Shown: in pieces, positions 11,326 through 22,809 of the stretch | How the letters are laid out: every line of letters starts with the position of its first letter | How positions within the stretch are numbered: position 1 is the first letter of the stretch | DNA from: Synaphobranchus kaupii | Lineage: Eukaryota; Chordata; Actinopteri; Anguilliformes; Synaphobranchidae | DNA: 64,000 bases | Assembly: GCA_029718625.1 (NCBI GenBank) | Contig: CM056379.1 | Coordinates: forward strand, 50,799,579 to 50,863,578 | Direction of reading: 5' to 3' | The notes under the pieces: generated by a model | The model's database searches: none | What the model was told of the DNA's origin: nothing | Seen by the model: only the letters and a program-made list of their open reading frames with translations | Program-made: the position numbers and the translations under genes

Positions 11326-11346
11326 CCTGGGATGTCGCAGTTGTTT

Positions 11347-12214
11347 ACGTGTGCACAACGTGCGTACACCCTCCTGTCTGTTACACACAGGAGCGTGCAC
11401 ATGCATGACGCGCACAAAATATCAAGATTACAATGTGAAATAATATTATTATTGTGTAGGCTATATCGAAAAATGCATAATAATAAAAGGATCCAAACAA
11501 AGCGAAGGGGAATGCCGCATTAAATTGCTTTCAGCCCACTCCATCAACATCCAAGCGATGTGCGATGGTACGTGTAAGGTTACATGTAGACTATTCACAA
11601 TTATCCTGGATCAAGCTATGACTTAGCCTATATTTGCCAATAGTTCCTGCAATCTTCCGGGGGGATAATCTTCTGTTACGGGACAATGGCTATCCATTAA
11701 AAACTTTGCTGTTAACACCTATATCAAGCCTAATGCCTGAATTGTCATTCAATGGAAAACTCGCGCACTGCAACAGACGGACATTTGTGTTCTGAAAATA
11801 CGCTTCAGATGTCATTACAATACAGCTCTCTTCATCTAGACTTACAGCATGTAAGTAAATAGAATGATTTTGACTGAAAAAAGTTCAAAACCTTGTCCAG
11901 TGAATATTGCATTTATTGTTTTTCAAATAGCCTAGGCTACAGTCCCTGGGATTCGCTGTGCATAAGGTTTTTTTGATAGCCTATGGTTAAAAAATGGAGA
12001 TTAACTCTATAAACTTGAGATGTATCCTTCTCAATTACAGTATTCATGTTTGTCTGAAATTATAAACCCCGTAACTTTTGACGCAGTTTTGTTTAAAAGG
12101 GTAGCCTCTGGTATTAAAGCCAAATTGCACACCATCAACACAGTAGCCTATTTATTGCAAAATTATGACAAGTCACGCATACAACTTTAAACTATGGATG
12201 TGCAGGGAATATTT
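11347..12214. other. Non-coding repeat DNA, partly shared with 42568-44335
   Basis: No gene was seen. The part 12020-12215 (TCAATTACAGTATTCATGTT, GACGCAGTTTT, GGATGTGCAGGGAATATTT) matches the insert in the Sleeping-Beauty-type element (42603-42700 and 44230-44260). It is therefore a dispersed element, cut off here by the DIRS left end at 12215. Confidence 0.5.
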
Positions 12215-12310
12215 GTCATGGTACATGACCTCCGCGTAGTAACGTAATTCCTCCCATAAAGGGGGGGAGCGTCACTGCGGAAATCCTCGGAACACTTTTC
12301 TCGCCCTTAA
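12215..12310 (+). repeat. DIRS left inverted terminal repeat
   Basis: It is the inverted partner of 22810-22883. Shared words are GTCATGGTACATGACCTCC, TACGTAATTCCTC, TGCGGAAATCC and TTTTCTCGCC. The left copy carries extra bases (CATAAAGGGGGGGAGCG) that the right copy lacks. Confidence 0.75.
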
Positions 12311-12359
12311 AAGGTCCCGAGTGACCATGATCCTTAATGGTCATCCGGAACTAATAGAA

Positions 12360-12900
12360 CATGGTTAAAGTCGTAACCATTCATTCTATTTTGTTCTTCC
12401 GACCATTAGGGTCGATATGGATGACTAATACCCAAAATTTCAGGAGGGACAATCATCCTTACATGGATGCCAAGGCTGCAGGTAAGACGGTTGCACCGAC
12501 CGTTCAGCCTGGCGCCACATTGACGTTGAATGTGCAGGGGGACGCCCACGTCGCCACATTACAAATTTCTTTAAGAGGTACGCCTTCCAGGGCTGTCCCT
12601 GAGGTAGCCATACTTGTGGATCTGCCCTGGATTTCAATAGGCGAGCGCTTAGCGCTAGCCTCATAGGCTGTAGCTATCGCCTTCACTATCGGGAGAGGCT
12701 CTGAGCCGAGAGCGCTGTCCCTTTGGTCTTGCCGTAGCAAACAAAGAGTTTCCCTGTACATCTTAAGGCTGATCATCTCGAGAGGCTCATAGGGCTGAAC
12801 CATGAGTGCTCTCAACACCAAGGGGAGATCCCAGGAGGGAGCTACCAGTGACCTCGCAGGTCTCTGCCGCCGGGCACCCCTCAGGAACCGGCTGACGGTT
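12360..12900 (-). pseudogene. DIRS tyrosine recombinase, C-terminal fragment
   Basis: Tyrosine recombinases integrate DIRS circles. The minus-strand frame ending near 12504 contains a TSGTALEGVPLKEICNVATW-type block followed by ASPCTF. This resembles the C-terminal region of DIRS recombinases, where a His/Arg motif and then the Tyr nucleophile occur. The usual HSTR-like motif reads GRSTS, and the N-terminal half is cut off at 12901 by the inserted palindrome. It is inactive. ORFs on the + strand here are antisense by-products. Confidence 0.65.
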
Positions 12901-15508
12901 GTGGGTATGAGTCGAAAAGTGTTAAAATTACGTCACTGGGGCACAGGCAGGTCACAGGGAAAATTAATCGAACATCGATTCCACCAAATGTGCATGCGTC
13001 GAAGGCGCAAGATGGCTTTGAAATCACTAATTGAAATGTATTCAATTAATTAAAATAAATAGGCTACACTTTAAATGGATTCACTGATGATATTACACCA
13101 ATTAGAGTATGTGCACCTAACACATTAGTAGGCTACACAGGATAATTACAACTTCAAGAATGTTCTGGACCAATAACGTCAGTGCACACCGATCAATCAA
13201 TAGGATAAACAGTATGGCAAGCCGAATGAGAATTTATTCCAATTTATCCAATTTACGGTTTCCCACTAGTTACCCGCAGCTCGATCTGTTTTGTTTTGAA
13301 AGGGAGAATTTATGGGGAAACATTTAGGCTAGTACATTAGCTTACATTTAGGCTAGTACATTAGCTTACATGTAATGCAATGCTGTGCATTGTGTGAATG
13401 ATTTGTAAACATAATATATGCTTTGCAAACGTTTTCTTGTCATGGGGGCCTTGTCATGTTGGGCCTTGTCGTGTTCTTTTTTTTTTTTTTGGGCATTCCC
13501 TTGAATTCACTTTGTGTGTGATCTTTACCTGTATTAAACATTGCAGCGTCTGACCACAAGTGTTAACAGTTGCAGTGCTAGAGTGCACCTGTGTGGTAGC
13601 CTTTAAACTAAACTGATAGAATTAACTTGAGCAAAATGTTGCATCCAGTTACCCGTTAGATCATTTAGCTTTCCATCCTTTACCCCTAGCGCTTGTTGCA
13701 CTTTTTGTAATCAAAACTTGTAATAAAGTGATCTATATTTGATAAACATGACTCTGGTGCTTTACTTCAGGTAAATTGAAAATTGGCCTGTGCTACTTAT
13801 GAGTTGTAAAAAATTGGCCTGTGTTTTTATGAGTAATCGCCTTTATCCTATGATGAAACATTTCTATCCTGATGAGAGTGGTCTCTTTCTTCCAGGATGA
13901 CAGCGGTTTCCACCACCATCATCAAAACAACAAATGAGATAACGTCACTGTGTGTCCCATTTGAAATGTCATTCACTGCCAAATCATTCTTGCATTTATG
14001 CTAGTTTGTTGTTTGTATTTTTAAATTGAACAGCTATATAGACCTAGACCGTCTCCGTATTGATTCCTCATTCCATGAGCCGAACTCGCCACCTTTAATA
14101 AAATGAAGATTTTGCTACAACTAAAGGCTACTAGTTGATGTGCTAAAAACTTAACTAGTGGACACGTTGGTTTTCGGCTAGTAAACTAGTGAAGAGAAGT
14201 GTAGCCTATGTAACTAGTAAGGTGAATATACGGACTCTATGCAATTTATCTAGTTAACATGTTACACTGTTGCCACTTTAACTAGTGCTGCTTTAATTGC
14301 AACACGTTAGGCTTAAAAGGCCACTAGTGGGTTGAAAGGCTGACTAGTTGTGGTGCCACTAGTCGGCAATGTGGTGCAACTTATAAGGTTTCTGGTGTGG
14401 TGGTTTTGTTGCATGTTCACAGTTGTTAGGTTACAGCTGACGACAGTAACTAGCCTACCACAGTAGCTGTCTGTAATAGCCTAAAGACTGTGTAGAGGCC
14501 TAATAGCCTAAAATGGTGGTGGAGACCACTTCATCCTGGAAGAAATTAAGAGACCACTCCCATCAGAATAGAAATGTTTCATCATAGGATAAAGGCGATT
14601 ACTCATAAAAACTATGTTAGCGCAGGCCAATTTTCAATTTACCTGAAGTCATGTTTATCAAAAATAGATCATTCCTTATTACAAAGTTTCGATTACAAAA
14701 AGTCCATTGAGCACTAGGGGTAAAGGATGTAAAGCTAAATGATCTGAACAGGTAACTGGATGCAACATTTTGCTCAAGTTAATTCTATCAGTTTAGTTTA
14801 AAGGCTACCTACCACACAAGGTGCACTCTATCACTGCAAATGTTAACACTTGTGGTCAGACGCTGCAATGTTTAATACAGGTAAAGATCACACACAAAGT
14901 GAATTCAAGGGAATGCAAAAAAAAAAAAGTGACAAGGCCCTCTGCGGACAAAGAAAGAGAAAATATTTGCAAAGCATGTATTATGTTTACAAATCATTCA
15001 CACAATGCACAGCATATTATCTTACATGTTATTATCTTACATATTATCTAATGTACTAGCCTAAATGTTTCCCCATAGCAGTAGGCTACCAATTGAGTAA
15101 TTGGTTCATTACCATAGCCTATATTCCTGCCAAAAAGATAAATTCTCCCTTTCAAAACAAAACAGATCGAGCTGCGGGCAACTATTCGGCTTGCCATACT
15201 GCTCATCCTATTGATCGATCGGTGCACTGACGTTATTGGTCCAGAACATTCTTGAAGTTGTAATTATCCTGTGTAGCCTACTAATGTGTTAGTTGCTTAT
15301 ACTCTAATTGGTGTAATATCATCAGTAAATCCATTTAAAGTGTAGCCTATTTATTTTAATTAATTGAATACATTTCAATTAGTGATTTCAAAGCCATCTT
15401 GCGCCTTCGACACTTGCGCATTTGGTGGAATCGATGTTCGATTAATTTTCCCTGTGACCTGCCTGTGCCCCAGTGACGTAATTTTAACACTTTTCGACTC
15501 GTACCCAC
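12901..15508. mobile_element. 2.6-kb palindromic element inserted in the DIRS element
   Basis: The arms are about 1 kb each. The left runs 12901 (GTGGGTATGAGTCGAAAAGT) to about 13915. The right runs about 14515 to 15508 (CTTTTCGACTCGTACCCAC). Similarity is high along the arms, for example the GACGTTATTGGTCCAGAACA region, the GCAGCGTCTGACCACAAGTG region and the CATCATAGGATAAAGGCGAT region. The loop of about 600 bp has an ACTAGT-rich patch. A further 190 bp to the right (15509-15700, with ATTCGTA words) may belong to it. No transposase was seen, so it is a non-autonomous foldback DNA element. Confidence 0.75.
14130..14363. repeat. Cluster of eight ACTAGT hexamers in the palindrome loop
   Basis: Exact ACTAGT occurs at 14130, 14154, 14185, 14213, 14281, 14323, 14343 and 14358, with near copies between (for example TCTAGT at 14250). 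Chance would give about one per 4 kb. Several copies have the fuller form AACTAGTG or CCACTAGTGG. The function is unknown. It could be a protein-binding array or a decayed short tandem repeat. Confidence 0.85.
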
Positions 15509-15699
15509 GAACTTGAATCCGTATTCGTAAGGAAGAATTCGTAGCCGTAGAAATCTGAGTTGTATCCATAAAGTTGTAGCTTTTGGATTCGTACTCTCAT
15601 GCAATTTTACAACTTCATATTTTATGTATGATTTACGTGTATGAAAACATAATTTTGTGTACAACAAATGTTTTTACGGACGAATGTTTAAAGTTATGC

Positions 15700-16130
15700 A
15701 TACGTCTATCCCCAGGGGACTCGAATGCTCGTTCAGCGAGAATGGCAATGAGTAGACTCTTGAGAGGCGAACAGGTCTGTCTGAGCACGACCGAAGCGTC
15801 GCTATATCTCCTCCACCACCTCAGGGCGTAGACACCATTCGCCAGGATGAATCTCCTGGTGAGATAGAACATCTGCTGTACCGTTCCGAATACCTAAGTC
15901 TGGGAAGTGCCCACGTTAGCAGACACTGGGTCACTTCTAACGATTGGCGGGACTTCAGACCGCCTTGATGATTTATGTGATACACTGCTGAGGTGTTGAT
16001 ATTGTCCGACTAATGTAGTCAGGACCATAACCCCTGAGTTGGGTGGTGCTGGCAGACAGCCCCCCAACCGTTCAGTGAAGCGTCTGTCGTTAAGACCACA
16101 TGTCGTGACAGGGTGCTAGTATGAAGTGGG
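15700..16130 (-). pseudogene. DIRS RNase H-like region fragment
   Basis: The minus strand near 16105-16030 encodes VVLTTDASLNGWGAVCQ, the RNase H start (TDAS-GWGA) typical of DIRS and related reverse transcriptases. This is followed leftward by degraded coding DNA. RNase H removes the RNA strand after reverse transcription. It joins LINE sequence at a G-run (16130-16147), so the long ORF through this point is a fusion by insertion, not a gene. Confidence 0.65.
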
Positions 16131-16144
16131 GGGGGGGGGGGGGG

Positions 16145-16813
16145 GGGTACCAGTCGTCCTGAGGAGGCAGAACGCAGGGATCTGGCAGGTGTGTAGGGTC
16201 TGATGAGCTTTTGGAGGTGTGGAGGGGCAGATCCTCGGACTGCCTGGAAGGTGAGCACCAATGTTTTGAATTTGATGCGAGCCATCACAGGTAGCCAGTG
16301 GAGGTCAATGAGCAGGGGGGTGACATGGGAGTATCGGGGGAGGTTGAAGACCAGGCGCGCTGCTGCCTTCTGGATAAGCTGAAGGGGTCTAATGGCCGAT
16401 GCTGGCAGGCCAGCCAGGAGAGACTTGCAATAGTCCAGGCGGGACAGCACCATCGCTTGGACCAGGAGCTGGGTTGAGTGGGTGGTGAGGAAGGGACGGA
16501 TTCTCCTGATGTTGTACAGGAAGAACCTGCACGCCTGGGTTACCACTGCAATGTTCTCGGAGAGGGATAGCCTGTTGTCCATCACCACTCCGAGGTTCCT
16601 GGCACAGGGCGTTGGGGTCAGTGGAGTGTCCCCTAGGGAAATGGAGAGATTGAGAGGGGGAGAGGTTAGAGCAGGAATGTAGATGAGCTCAGTCTTGCCT
16701 GGATTGACCTTGAGATGGTGGTTGTCCATCCAGCTCTGGATGTCTCTCAGGCAAGCAGAGATGCGGGCTGACACCTGAGTGTCAGAGGGTGAGAAGGAGA
16801 GAAAGAGTGCCAC
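16145..16813 (-). pseudogene. LINE (L2/CR1-like) reverse transcriptase C-terminal fragment
   Basis: A continuous minus-strand reading frame covers the thumb/C-terminal part of a non-LTR retrotransposon ORF2. Visible motifs include WMDNHHLKVNPGKTE, NLGVVMDNRLS, LSRLDYCKSLLAGLP, IQKAAARLVF, LHWLPVMARIKFKTL and YTPARSLRS. These are characteristic of the L2/CR1 group of fish LINEs. Everything upstream of the Lys-Thr-Glu region, including the YxDD active site, is missing. This is the usual 5' truncation of LINE insertion. It lies in the DIRS element in the same orientation. Confidence 0.85.
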
Positions 16814-16819
16814 AAATGC

Positions 16820-17875
16820 AAAGAATCTTTGAAAAAAAATACAAATAAAAAATGATTTTCTTTAGTTTGCTGAGAGCTACATAAGTGAAATCGGTAATAT
16901 ATATACATTTCCTGGATCATAAACTCCATGTCCACAAGTTTTGCAAAATCTAAGGATGATATGCAGAACTACTAAAGGTCTGTGATGCAAAATATAGCAG
17001 TGTACCCTGTTGTCCATTAGTGTCTCCAAATCTATCCAAATGGCTAAATTGTGCACTGCTGTAAATAAAAACAAATTATGATATATTTAACTACAAATCA
17101 ACAGTTTTGGCTCATAAAACTCACTTTTGCATAATTTCCAAGTGGGAATTACATATTTTCATCAGTATAGGGGGGGTAGATATCTATGGGTCCAAAACCC
17201 CTATGCAAAACATGTCATAAAATCAATAAAAATTAGTTTTGTCCATTATAACGCATATACATTTGCTCCTTCTGATGGCTTAAGATAAAAAAACATTGAT
17301 ATCACAGTGTTACATACACCTAAATATGTTGCCTAATCATTCACTCTTGTACCTCAATAAAACATCACTTGTCCCTGTACTCTACAGTATGTATACTTTT
17401 GTCCTGGGATTGCATTTTTCTGTAGTTTTTTTAAATTTTCCTATTCATAATGACTCCAAGGAAATTTTTACCTTAATCTACCACATATCAACGCACAGTA
17501 AATTGGAATGAGCATTTGTCCCTATGAGAAAAGTATATAGGCCATAGCCTATATTATGTACGATAACATGAACATAAAATAGTATTCCACCATCTGCAAA
17601 ATGCTGCCAAATGTTCTATCTTCAATGAACATCAGTAGCCTACATCAAAAATACATTTAACGATTGCACTACAGTATGTGAACTGCACTCAAAATGCGAA
17701 AATAACAATAGGGCTATCAAACATATTGGAAAGGCAGTGCTCGACTGGAAACACGAACGTACATATGTAGCCAGCGAGACCAATGGCATTTTAGACGCAA
17801 AAATACTTACATATCGGAAAAGGGAAACCTCCCTCCCTAAAGCGTATTCTATAGAGCTTGCGTAATACCAGACAG
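16820..17875. other. No gene seen, AT-rich DNA inside the DIRS span
   Basis: Short ORFs have no motifs. This is where DIRS reverse transcriptase would be expected, but no reverse transcriptase motif is visible, so the DNA was replaced or is beyond recognition. Confidence 0.4.
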
Positions 17876-17879
17876 TTAA

Positions 17880-19379
17880 CCTCTTAATACCAAGGGCAAA
17901 ATATACCAATTCTCACCTGTTTTTACTAGTGACAAACAAAGCTGTTTATCTCAAAAACTGTAAAGGCTACAAATATGGTTCATAACTTTTATTAAAACAG
18001 AGAACTGCACTATTATGACTCAGTAGTCATAATTCATATAAATACACTTCTTGCTACTTAACTACAACAATTTATATACAGAAATTGTGAAAAAACAAAA
18101 AACGGGTACCTAAATTCAAATTTCAGATTTTTTACCTGATGAGCTACAATAGCTATGGAGGAAATAACTCTTCTTTGTGATTCCTCAATATGCTGCCTAT
18201 CTCTGCTAAAGATATGGTGTCAATATCTCAAATCATTCAAATTCTACAGAGCTTTTTTTCAGGTGAACCATTTCGGTTACCAAAGTTGGCACAAATTGTG
18301 CCAAATTGTGCAAAATGGCCCAGGTTCCAGAAAAGTCTCAATATAATTTATTTTTTACGTTTTACAATAAAATCTGATAATTGGCAATAAAAGTTAATTT
18401 AGATGTGTTTTTGGTGTGTTTCATATTACACAACTAACTAGCCTAGCCGTGGTCCCCAAAAAGCTGCTTCATTAGCCAGAAATTAGTCCAGGTATATAAA
18501 ATCAAATGTCCACCCTAGATAAAATAAACCCCTGCATAATAATCAACAACAAACTCATCCTCATCCTCATGTTATCTCTCCCTCATGTTAGGTCATGCAT
18601 AAATTGCTCATTTGTTTACCTGCAGAGCCTGCTGTACTGCTTACAGAACAATTTACTCATGTGGAACAAAACAAACCATTCAGATGCCATTGCATTCAAA
18701 GGAAACTCGGAACAGCTCGTCTCAGACACAAATAGATAGCTAGCTGCTATGTGTAATTTTGCTGGCTAGCTTGCCATTGTTACAATATAGTAATGTTAGC
18801 TATGTTCATTTAATTCAGAGGGATTCGTTTTATACATAACAGTGAATTCGCACTGGTATACCGGCAAAATAATCTGTTACCTTATATCACTCTGCGTCAC
18901 TGAGTCCGCAAAACCATATTTCGGCTAGGACCTGCTGCACGGAGAAACTCCTGAATAACCTAGACATAACTAACCAAAGACTGTATGAAAGAAACTGTAA
19001 AGTAAAAATTTAAACAGCGCATTTACCTTATGAATTGTGCTTTGCTAAACAGAATGTAGCGAGCTACGCTACAAGGTAAAAACACTGCGCCATCTTGGTT
19101 CGATAATTACGCTTGGTTGCCTCTTCCTTATACGCAGGGCTGTATTTCCTTAACATGTTTGAGAATTAGGTCAGAGTTTCCAACGTTATTTACAAAGTTT
19201 TATCTCGACGTTTTGGGCTTAAAAACCACTTTCCCAGAAGGAATCGATATATCTTAAGGATATTTAATCAAAATATTGAGGTGAGCAGTTTATTATATAT
19301 TATTAAATTAATGAAATGTATAATTGAATAATTTCCGTAACGCCCGCGTTACCGCTAGGGGGCGTTTGGCAGCAAGAGG
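17880..19379. mobile_element. TTAA-flanked (piggyBac-like) non-autonomous element
   Basis: TTAA at 17876-17879 is followed by CCTCTTAATACC. The other end is GGCAGCAAGAGG followed by TTAA at 19380-19383. The CCTCTT...AAGAGG ends and TTAA duplication are the signature of piggyBac-type transposition. The 1.5-kb interior has no transposase motif, so it depends on an enzyme elsewhere. It lies inside the DIRS span. Confidence 0.7.
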
Positions 19380-19383
19380 TTAA

Positions 19384-19964
19384 AACGAAAACTGCCGTTA
19401 TGCTGGGCTGTAGTAAATTGCTCAAAGCACCCAAAAAGACATGGCATATGCCGTTGCTAAGGTTATAATGTACTCTATTGGATAAAAAAGCCGACAATTA
19501 AACCAGAATGAACTGTAATGAATGAGACAGGCTTACAGGGCATGGGGGTATTACGCGGCGTTTCAGATAGTGTAATAGCGGTATAAAGTGTTGTATATTT
19601 CTCAAACCAATTGTACCAGACAATAAATGACCACTGAATTTTGAAAGGAACATCTCGATGTGTAAAACCAATGGTAGGATTGTATATTTATTTCATATTT
19701 AGTAGCATATATTGCTAGTAGAATACATGGTAGAACTTTCACAGTTTATTTTGCATTTGAGTGAGCAGGGCTTTTCACGGCTTTTCTGGCATACGATCAG
19801 GCTATTGTTGGGTTTATCTCGTTGCTATGACGTTATTCTAATTTTATATGATGAATAAATATATTTATGAACTCAAACATAGACGCTATTGTCCACTATG
19901 TCACGCATGGGTAGGTATAGACTAGGGGGGGGGTTGCTTGTTAAATGGACTTGCTACGGGGAAA
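19384..19964. other. No gene seen
   Basis: AT-rich DNA between two insertions, with a short G-run at 19924-19932. No motif or repeat ends were recognised. Confidence 0.4.
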
Positions 19965-19966
19965 TA

Positions 19967-20880
19967 CAGATCCTTTCCAAAAAATTAGAATATCATGGAA
20001 AAGTTTGTTTTTTTTCCATAATTCCATTCAAAAAGTGAAACTTGCATAGATTATAGATTCATTACACACAAAGTGAAATATTTCTAGCCTTTATTTGTTT
20101 CATTTTTCATCATTTTGGCTTACAGCTCCAGAAAACCCCCAAAACAGTATTTCAAGAAATTCGAATAGTGTGTCGAAAATCAGCATTTACTTCAGTTATT
20201 TCAGAGAATGAGTGGAGTGGCTTGACTCGAGGAATCCGACAGTTGTAGCCCATGTCCCGGATACGTCTGTACGTGGTGGTTTTTTGAAGCATTGACTCCA
20301 GCCTCAGTCCATTCCCTCTGCATCTCCGCCAAATTTTGGAATCGTCTTTGCTTGATCCGCTGAAGCCTACGGTCATCTCTTTTGCTTGTGCACCTTCTCC
20401 TGCCACATTTTTCCCTTCCACTAAACTTTCTATTGATATGCTTGGACACTGCACTCTGTGAACAGCCAGCCTCCTTAGCGATGACCTTTTGTGGCTTACC
20501 CATCTTCTGGAGGGTGTCAATGATGGTCTTCTGGCCAATTGTCAAGTCTGCAGTCTTCCCCATACTGAACCAAACTGAGATAAACTTTGCAGGTGTTTTG
20601 AGTAAATTAGATGATAGTGTGACACTCAGTCTAAAACATTCATTCTCTGAAATAACTGAAGTAAATGCTGATTTTCGACACACTATTCTAATTTCTTGAA
20701 ATACTGTTTTGGGGGTTTTCTGGAGCTGTAAGCCAAAATTATGAAAAATGAAACACATAAAGGCTAGAAATATTTCACTTTGTGTGTAATGAATCTATAA
20801 TCTATGAAAGTTTCACTTTTTGAATGGAATTATGGAAAAAAAAAACTTCCATGATATTCTAATTTTTTGGAAAGGATCTG
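19967..20880 (-). mobile_element. Short Tc1-like element with internal deletion (copy 1)
   Basis: Inverted ends CAGATCCTTTCCAAAAAATT...GGAAAGGATCTG are flanked by TA (19965-19966 and 20881-20882). The inverted arms are about 200 bp and also include TTTCACTTTGTGTGTAATGA. Only the N-terminal part of a transposase is left. Copy 2 at 42924-43833 has nearly the same structure in the opposite orientation, so the deletion arose before the two copies spread. Confidence 0.85.
20205..20563 (-). pseudogene. Tc1-like transposase DNA-binding domain (copy 1)
   Basis: It starts MGKTADLTIGQKTIIDTLQK and contains the HTH block KEAGCSQSAVSKHINRKF, then a basic linker (GREKCGRRRCTSKRDDRRLQ). It matches the ORF at 43237-43620 closely, but a lost base pair near 20345 and another near 20270 change the frame. 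The catalytic DDE part is absent. Confidence 0.8.
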
Positions 20881-20882
20881 TA

Positions 20883-21842
20883 GTGACACTTAGAAACTCC
20901 GTATTCAGCAGAAATCGTCACGAACCATCTACCAATAAATTTAAAACACAGAGTTGGTGATTACCCAATAATAGTTTGGCTGCCGTAGCAACAAATGTCT
21001 CAGTTGAGCAAAAAGGTTCCGCCGGCGTCACCTTCTACGCAAAGGGGTAAATCACCGAATAAATGCCTTTCTTGCGAGAAGAGCTCATATGAGCTGCGGT
21101 TGTTACGTGTTGCTTGTTTTCGCACAATGATCTCTATTCATTCAACAAAAATGGTCTGAGTAAGTGTAGCAGTGTTTGTGTTTTCATAATATGCCAGTAG
21201 GCCTATTTCTGATCCTGCCCAGTCAGTTTATTTGAAAATGATTTTCAATATTACAACTGTTATTGGTCCCGTCTATGACCCGACCACGTTCACATGCATG
21301 TTATTCATTTCGCTCAACAAAAATGTATGGTCTGAGTAGCTACTGCTTTTTAAAATATCGGCTATTGCCTACCAGCTGCCAATAATTAAATGGTTTTCAA
21401 TAAATATGCCGACTGTTATTAACTTTTATTTAGTGAATGGTTGTCATGTTTTGTAGGATATGCATAATGGAAAACAGCCGGCATTTTTCCGCGCTTGCCT
21501 GAGTGACCGCATCAGGATGGTAACAATTTAGACTAGTTTTTTTTTTTTTAAAGCAACATTTATTAGGAAGTAATTTGGGTGCAAATTACTACACAAATTA
21601 TTACACATTCATAAAAAAATGAAAATGGTCTTTTTTTTATAAAAGGATATGTGGAAATTTAATGTATTATATAAATGTCATTTTTTAATAGAAGGATGTG
21701 TAAAATGTAATTTATTTAGATAAAATTATAAATGTGCTTAGGATGATTTTTCACCAGGCATTATGGCCGGCAAGATTTTAATTTGCCGGACTTTGACAGT
21801 TTTTGTCGGTAAAAAAACGGTAATTACCAGTTAACGGAAACC
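20883..21842. other. No gene seen; local duplication and unassigned repeat
   Basis: A segment with TCAACAAAAATGGTCTGAGTA (21140-21165) recurs diverged near 21313-21340. At 21760-21840 a GCCGGCAAGATTTTAATTTG stretch looks like part of a dispersed repeat. No coding evidence. Confidence 0.4.
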
Positions 21843-21849
21843 CTGATGA

Positions 21850-22164
21850 CAGCGAATTACCAATTCGGACTGCTCTGGCAGCCGTTCCAAAAGCCTTACA
21901 GAGTAGATTGTCTGTTGCTCTGCATTGTGGCCTAGGGCAATGGGCATCAGCCCGGACTGCCTCTTCTGGGAACACTATCAATGCCGCAATGGCAGGTTCC
22001 ACAGGGCATTCGGTCCAGCCCATGGACCGCCGCGTCTGACATGGACGCAAACGTCCTACAATCTCTGGCCATCCAATACATACCAGGGCGTGGCACAGAT
22101 AACACCGGGTGTGCCCATCTGCCATATCCATGGCTCCCCCATATACAGTACACAGGGTGCTCAT
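21850..22164 (-). pseudogene. DIRS Gag-like (ORF1) fragment
   Basis: The frame from 22164 reads MSTLCTVYGGAMDMADGHTR and then CYLC. This is a C-x-x-C-like, D-x-H, C-x-x-C pattern seen at the start of DIRS ORF1 proteins. A second frame continues with DCRTFASMSDAAVHGLDRM, so a frameshift near 22060 breaks the gene. ORF1 is thought to be the Gag-like nucleic-acid-binding protein. Its place just inside the right terminal repeat and its minus orientation agree with the rest of the DIRS element. Confidence 0.5.
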
Positions 22165-22809
22165 GCCTTAGCAAAATAAAGAGCGCTCGCAGGCAATAAA
22201 TAAATGGTTTTTAAAAAAAAAATATTTTAAGTTGGGTAAGCCGAGGCAGATAGTGTAGTGAAGCATGCGTATTCTGCCTTATAAACCAATCGATGTAGCA
22301 CCGCGCTAACAGATTGGGAAGCCTTACTGGTGTGCTCGCCGCAGCCAGTACAGACTCAATCACCGGAGCTGTAGCTCGCCGATTGTATGGTAGCAGATCT
22401 CACTGGGGTACACTTTCCACGCCCAGGTTCGATCCATGGAATCTCATGCCTTAGCAAAATAAAGAGCACCCACAGACTATAAAACATGGCGGTGGTCTTT
22501 TAGTAGGGAAAACCTACTCGCCCAGGTTCGATCAATGAAATCACAGAAAGATGCAAACCTGTACTTTACTGCATACAAACCTGTTCACCGCGTGATTTGT
22601 TTCACTAGAGTGAACGCAGTAAATGCGGTAGCACCATGTGCCTACCGCCGCAGTATCCAAGAAAACGATATCCGTGCAAGATAGCAAGGCTATCACCGCC
22701 TTTGGAGGACGATAAGAATCATATTGAACGATAAGAATCGTAGCCCTGACTGAAGTCAGATGACGCTGTGGGATTCACACAGGATACAAATAGTCTCACG
22801 TCTCAATAT
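22165..22809 (-). other. DIRS leader region with a duplicated segment
   Basis: CTCATGCCTTAGCAAAATAA at 22159 recurs at 22441, and the flanking GCCCAGGTTCGATC word recurs at 22421 and 22520. No ORF of note. It lies between the Gag start and the right terminal repeat, so it is probably untranslated DIRS DNA with an internal duplication. Confidence 0.5.

Larger units (their letters stand above)
4795..11331. mobile_element. 6.5-kb inserted element, CCCAG...CTGGG ends, AT duplication
   Basis: The boundaries come from the interrupted MITE. Copy 2 (59898-60172, minus strand) reads straight through AGTCATGTCGCAG. Here AGTCAT is followed by CCCAGCTAAC, and the far end ATTACCTGGG is followed by ATGTCGCAG. 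The element therefore has roughly 10-bp inverted ends (CCCAGSTAAY) and duplicates AT. Arrays of GGAAC/GTTCC-rich repeats lie just inside both ends (4806-6430 and 10393-11325). The middle holds four tRNA-like sequences and a 1.5-kb palindrome. No transposase or other protein-coding gene was recognised, so it is probably non-autonomous. I do not know a superfamily with this combination of ends and duplication. Confidence 0.75.

Noticed and set aside
12361..12666. Plus-strand 101-codon ORF
   Set aside because: It is antisense to the DIRS recombinase fragment and has no motif.
16019..16813. 264-codon minus-strand ORF as one protein
   Set aside because: It joins a LINE reverse transcriptase tail to a DIRS RNase H start across a G run. 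The fusion results from insertion, not from a gene.
20382..20699. Plus-strand 105-codon ORF
   Set aside because: It is the antisense of the Tc1-like DNA-binding domain plus terminal repeat. The same shadow occurs at 43170-43418.
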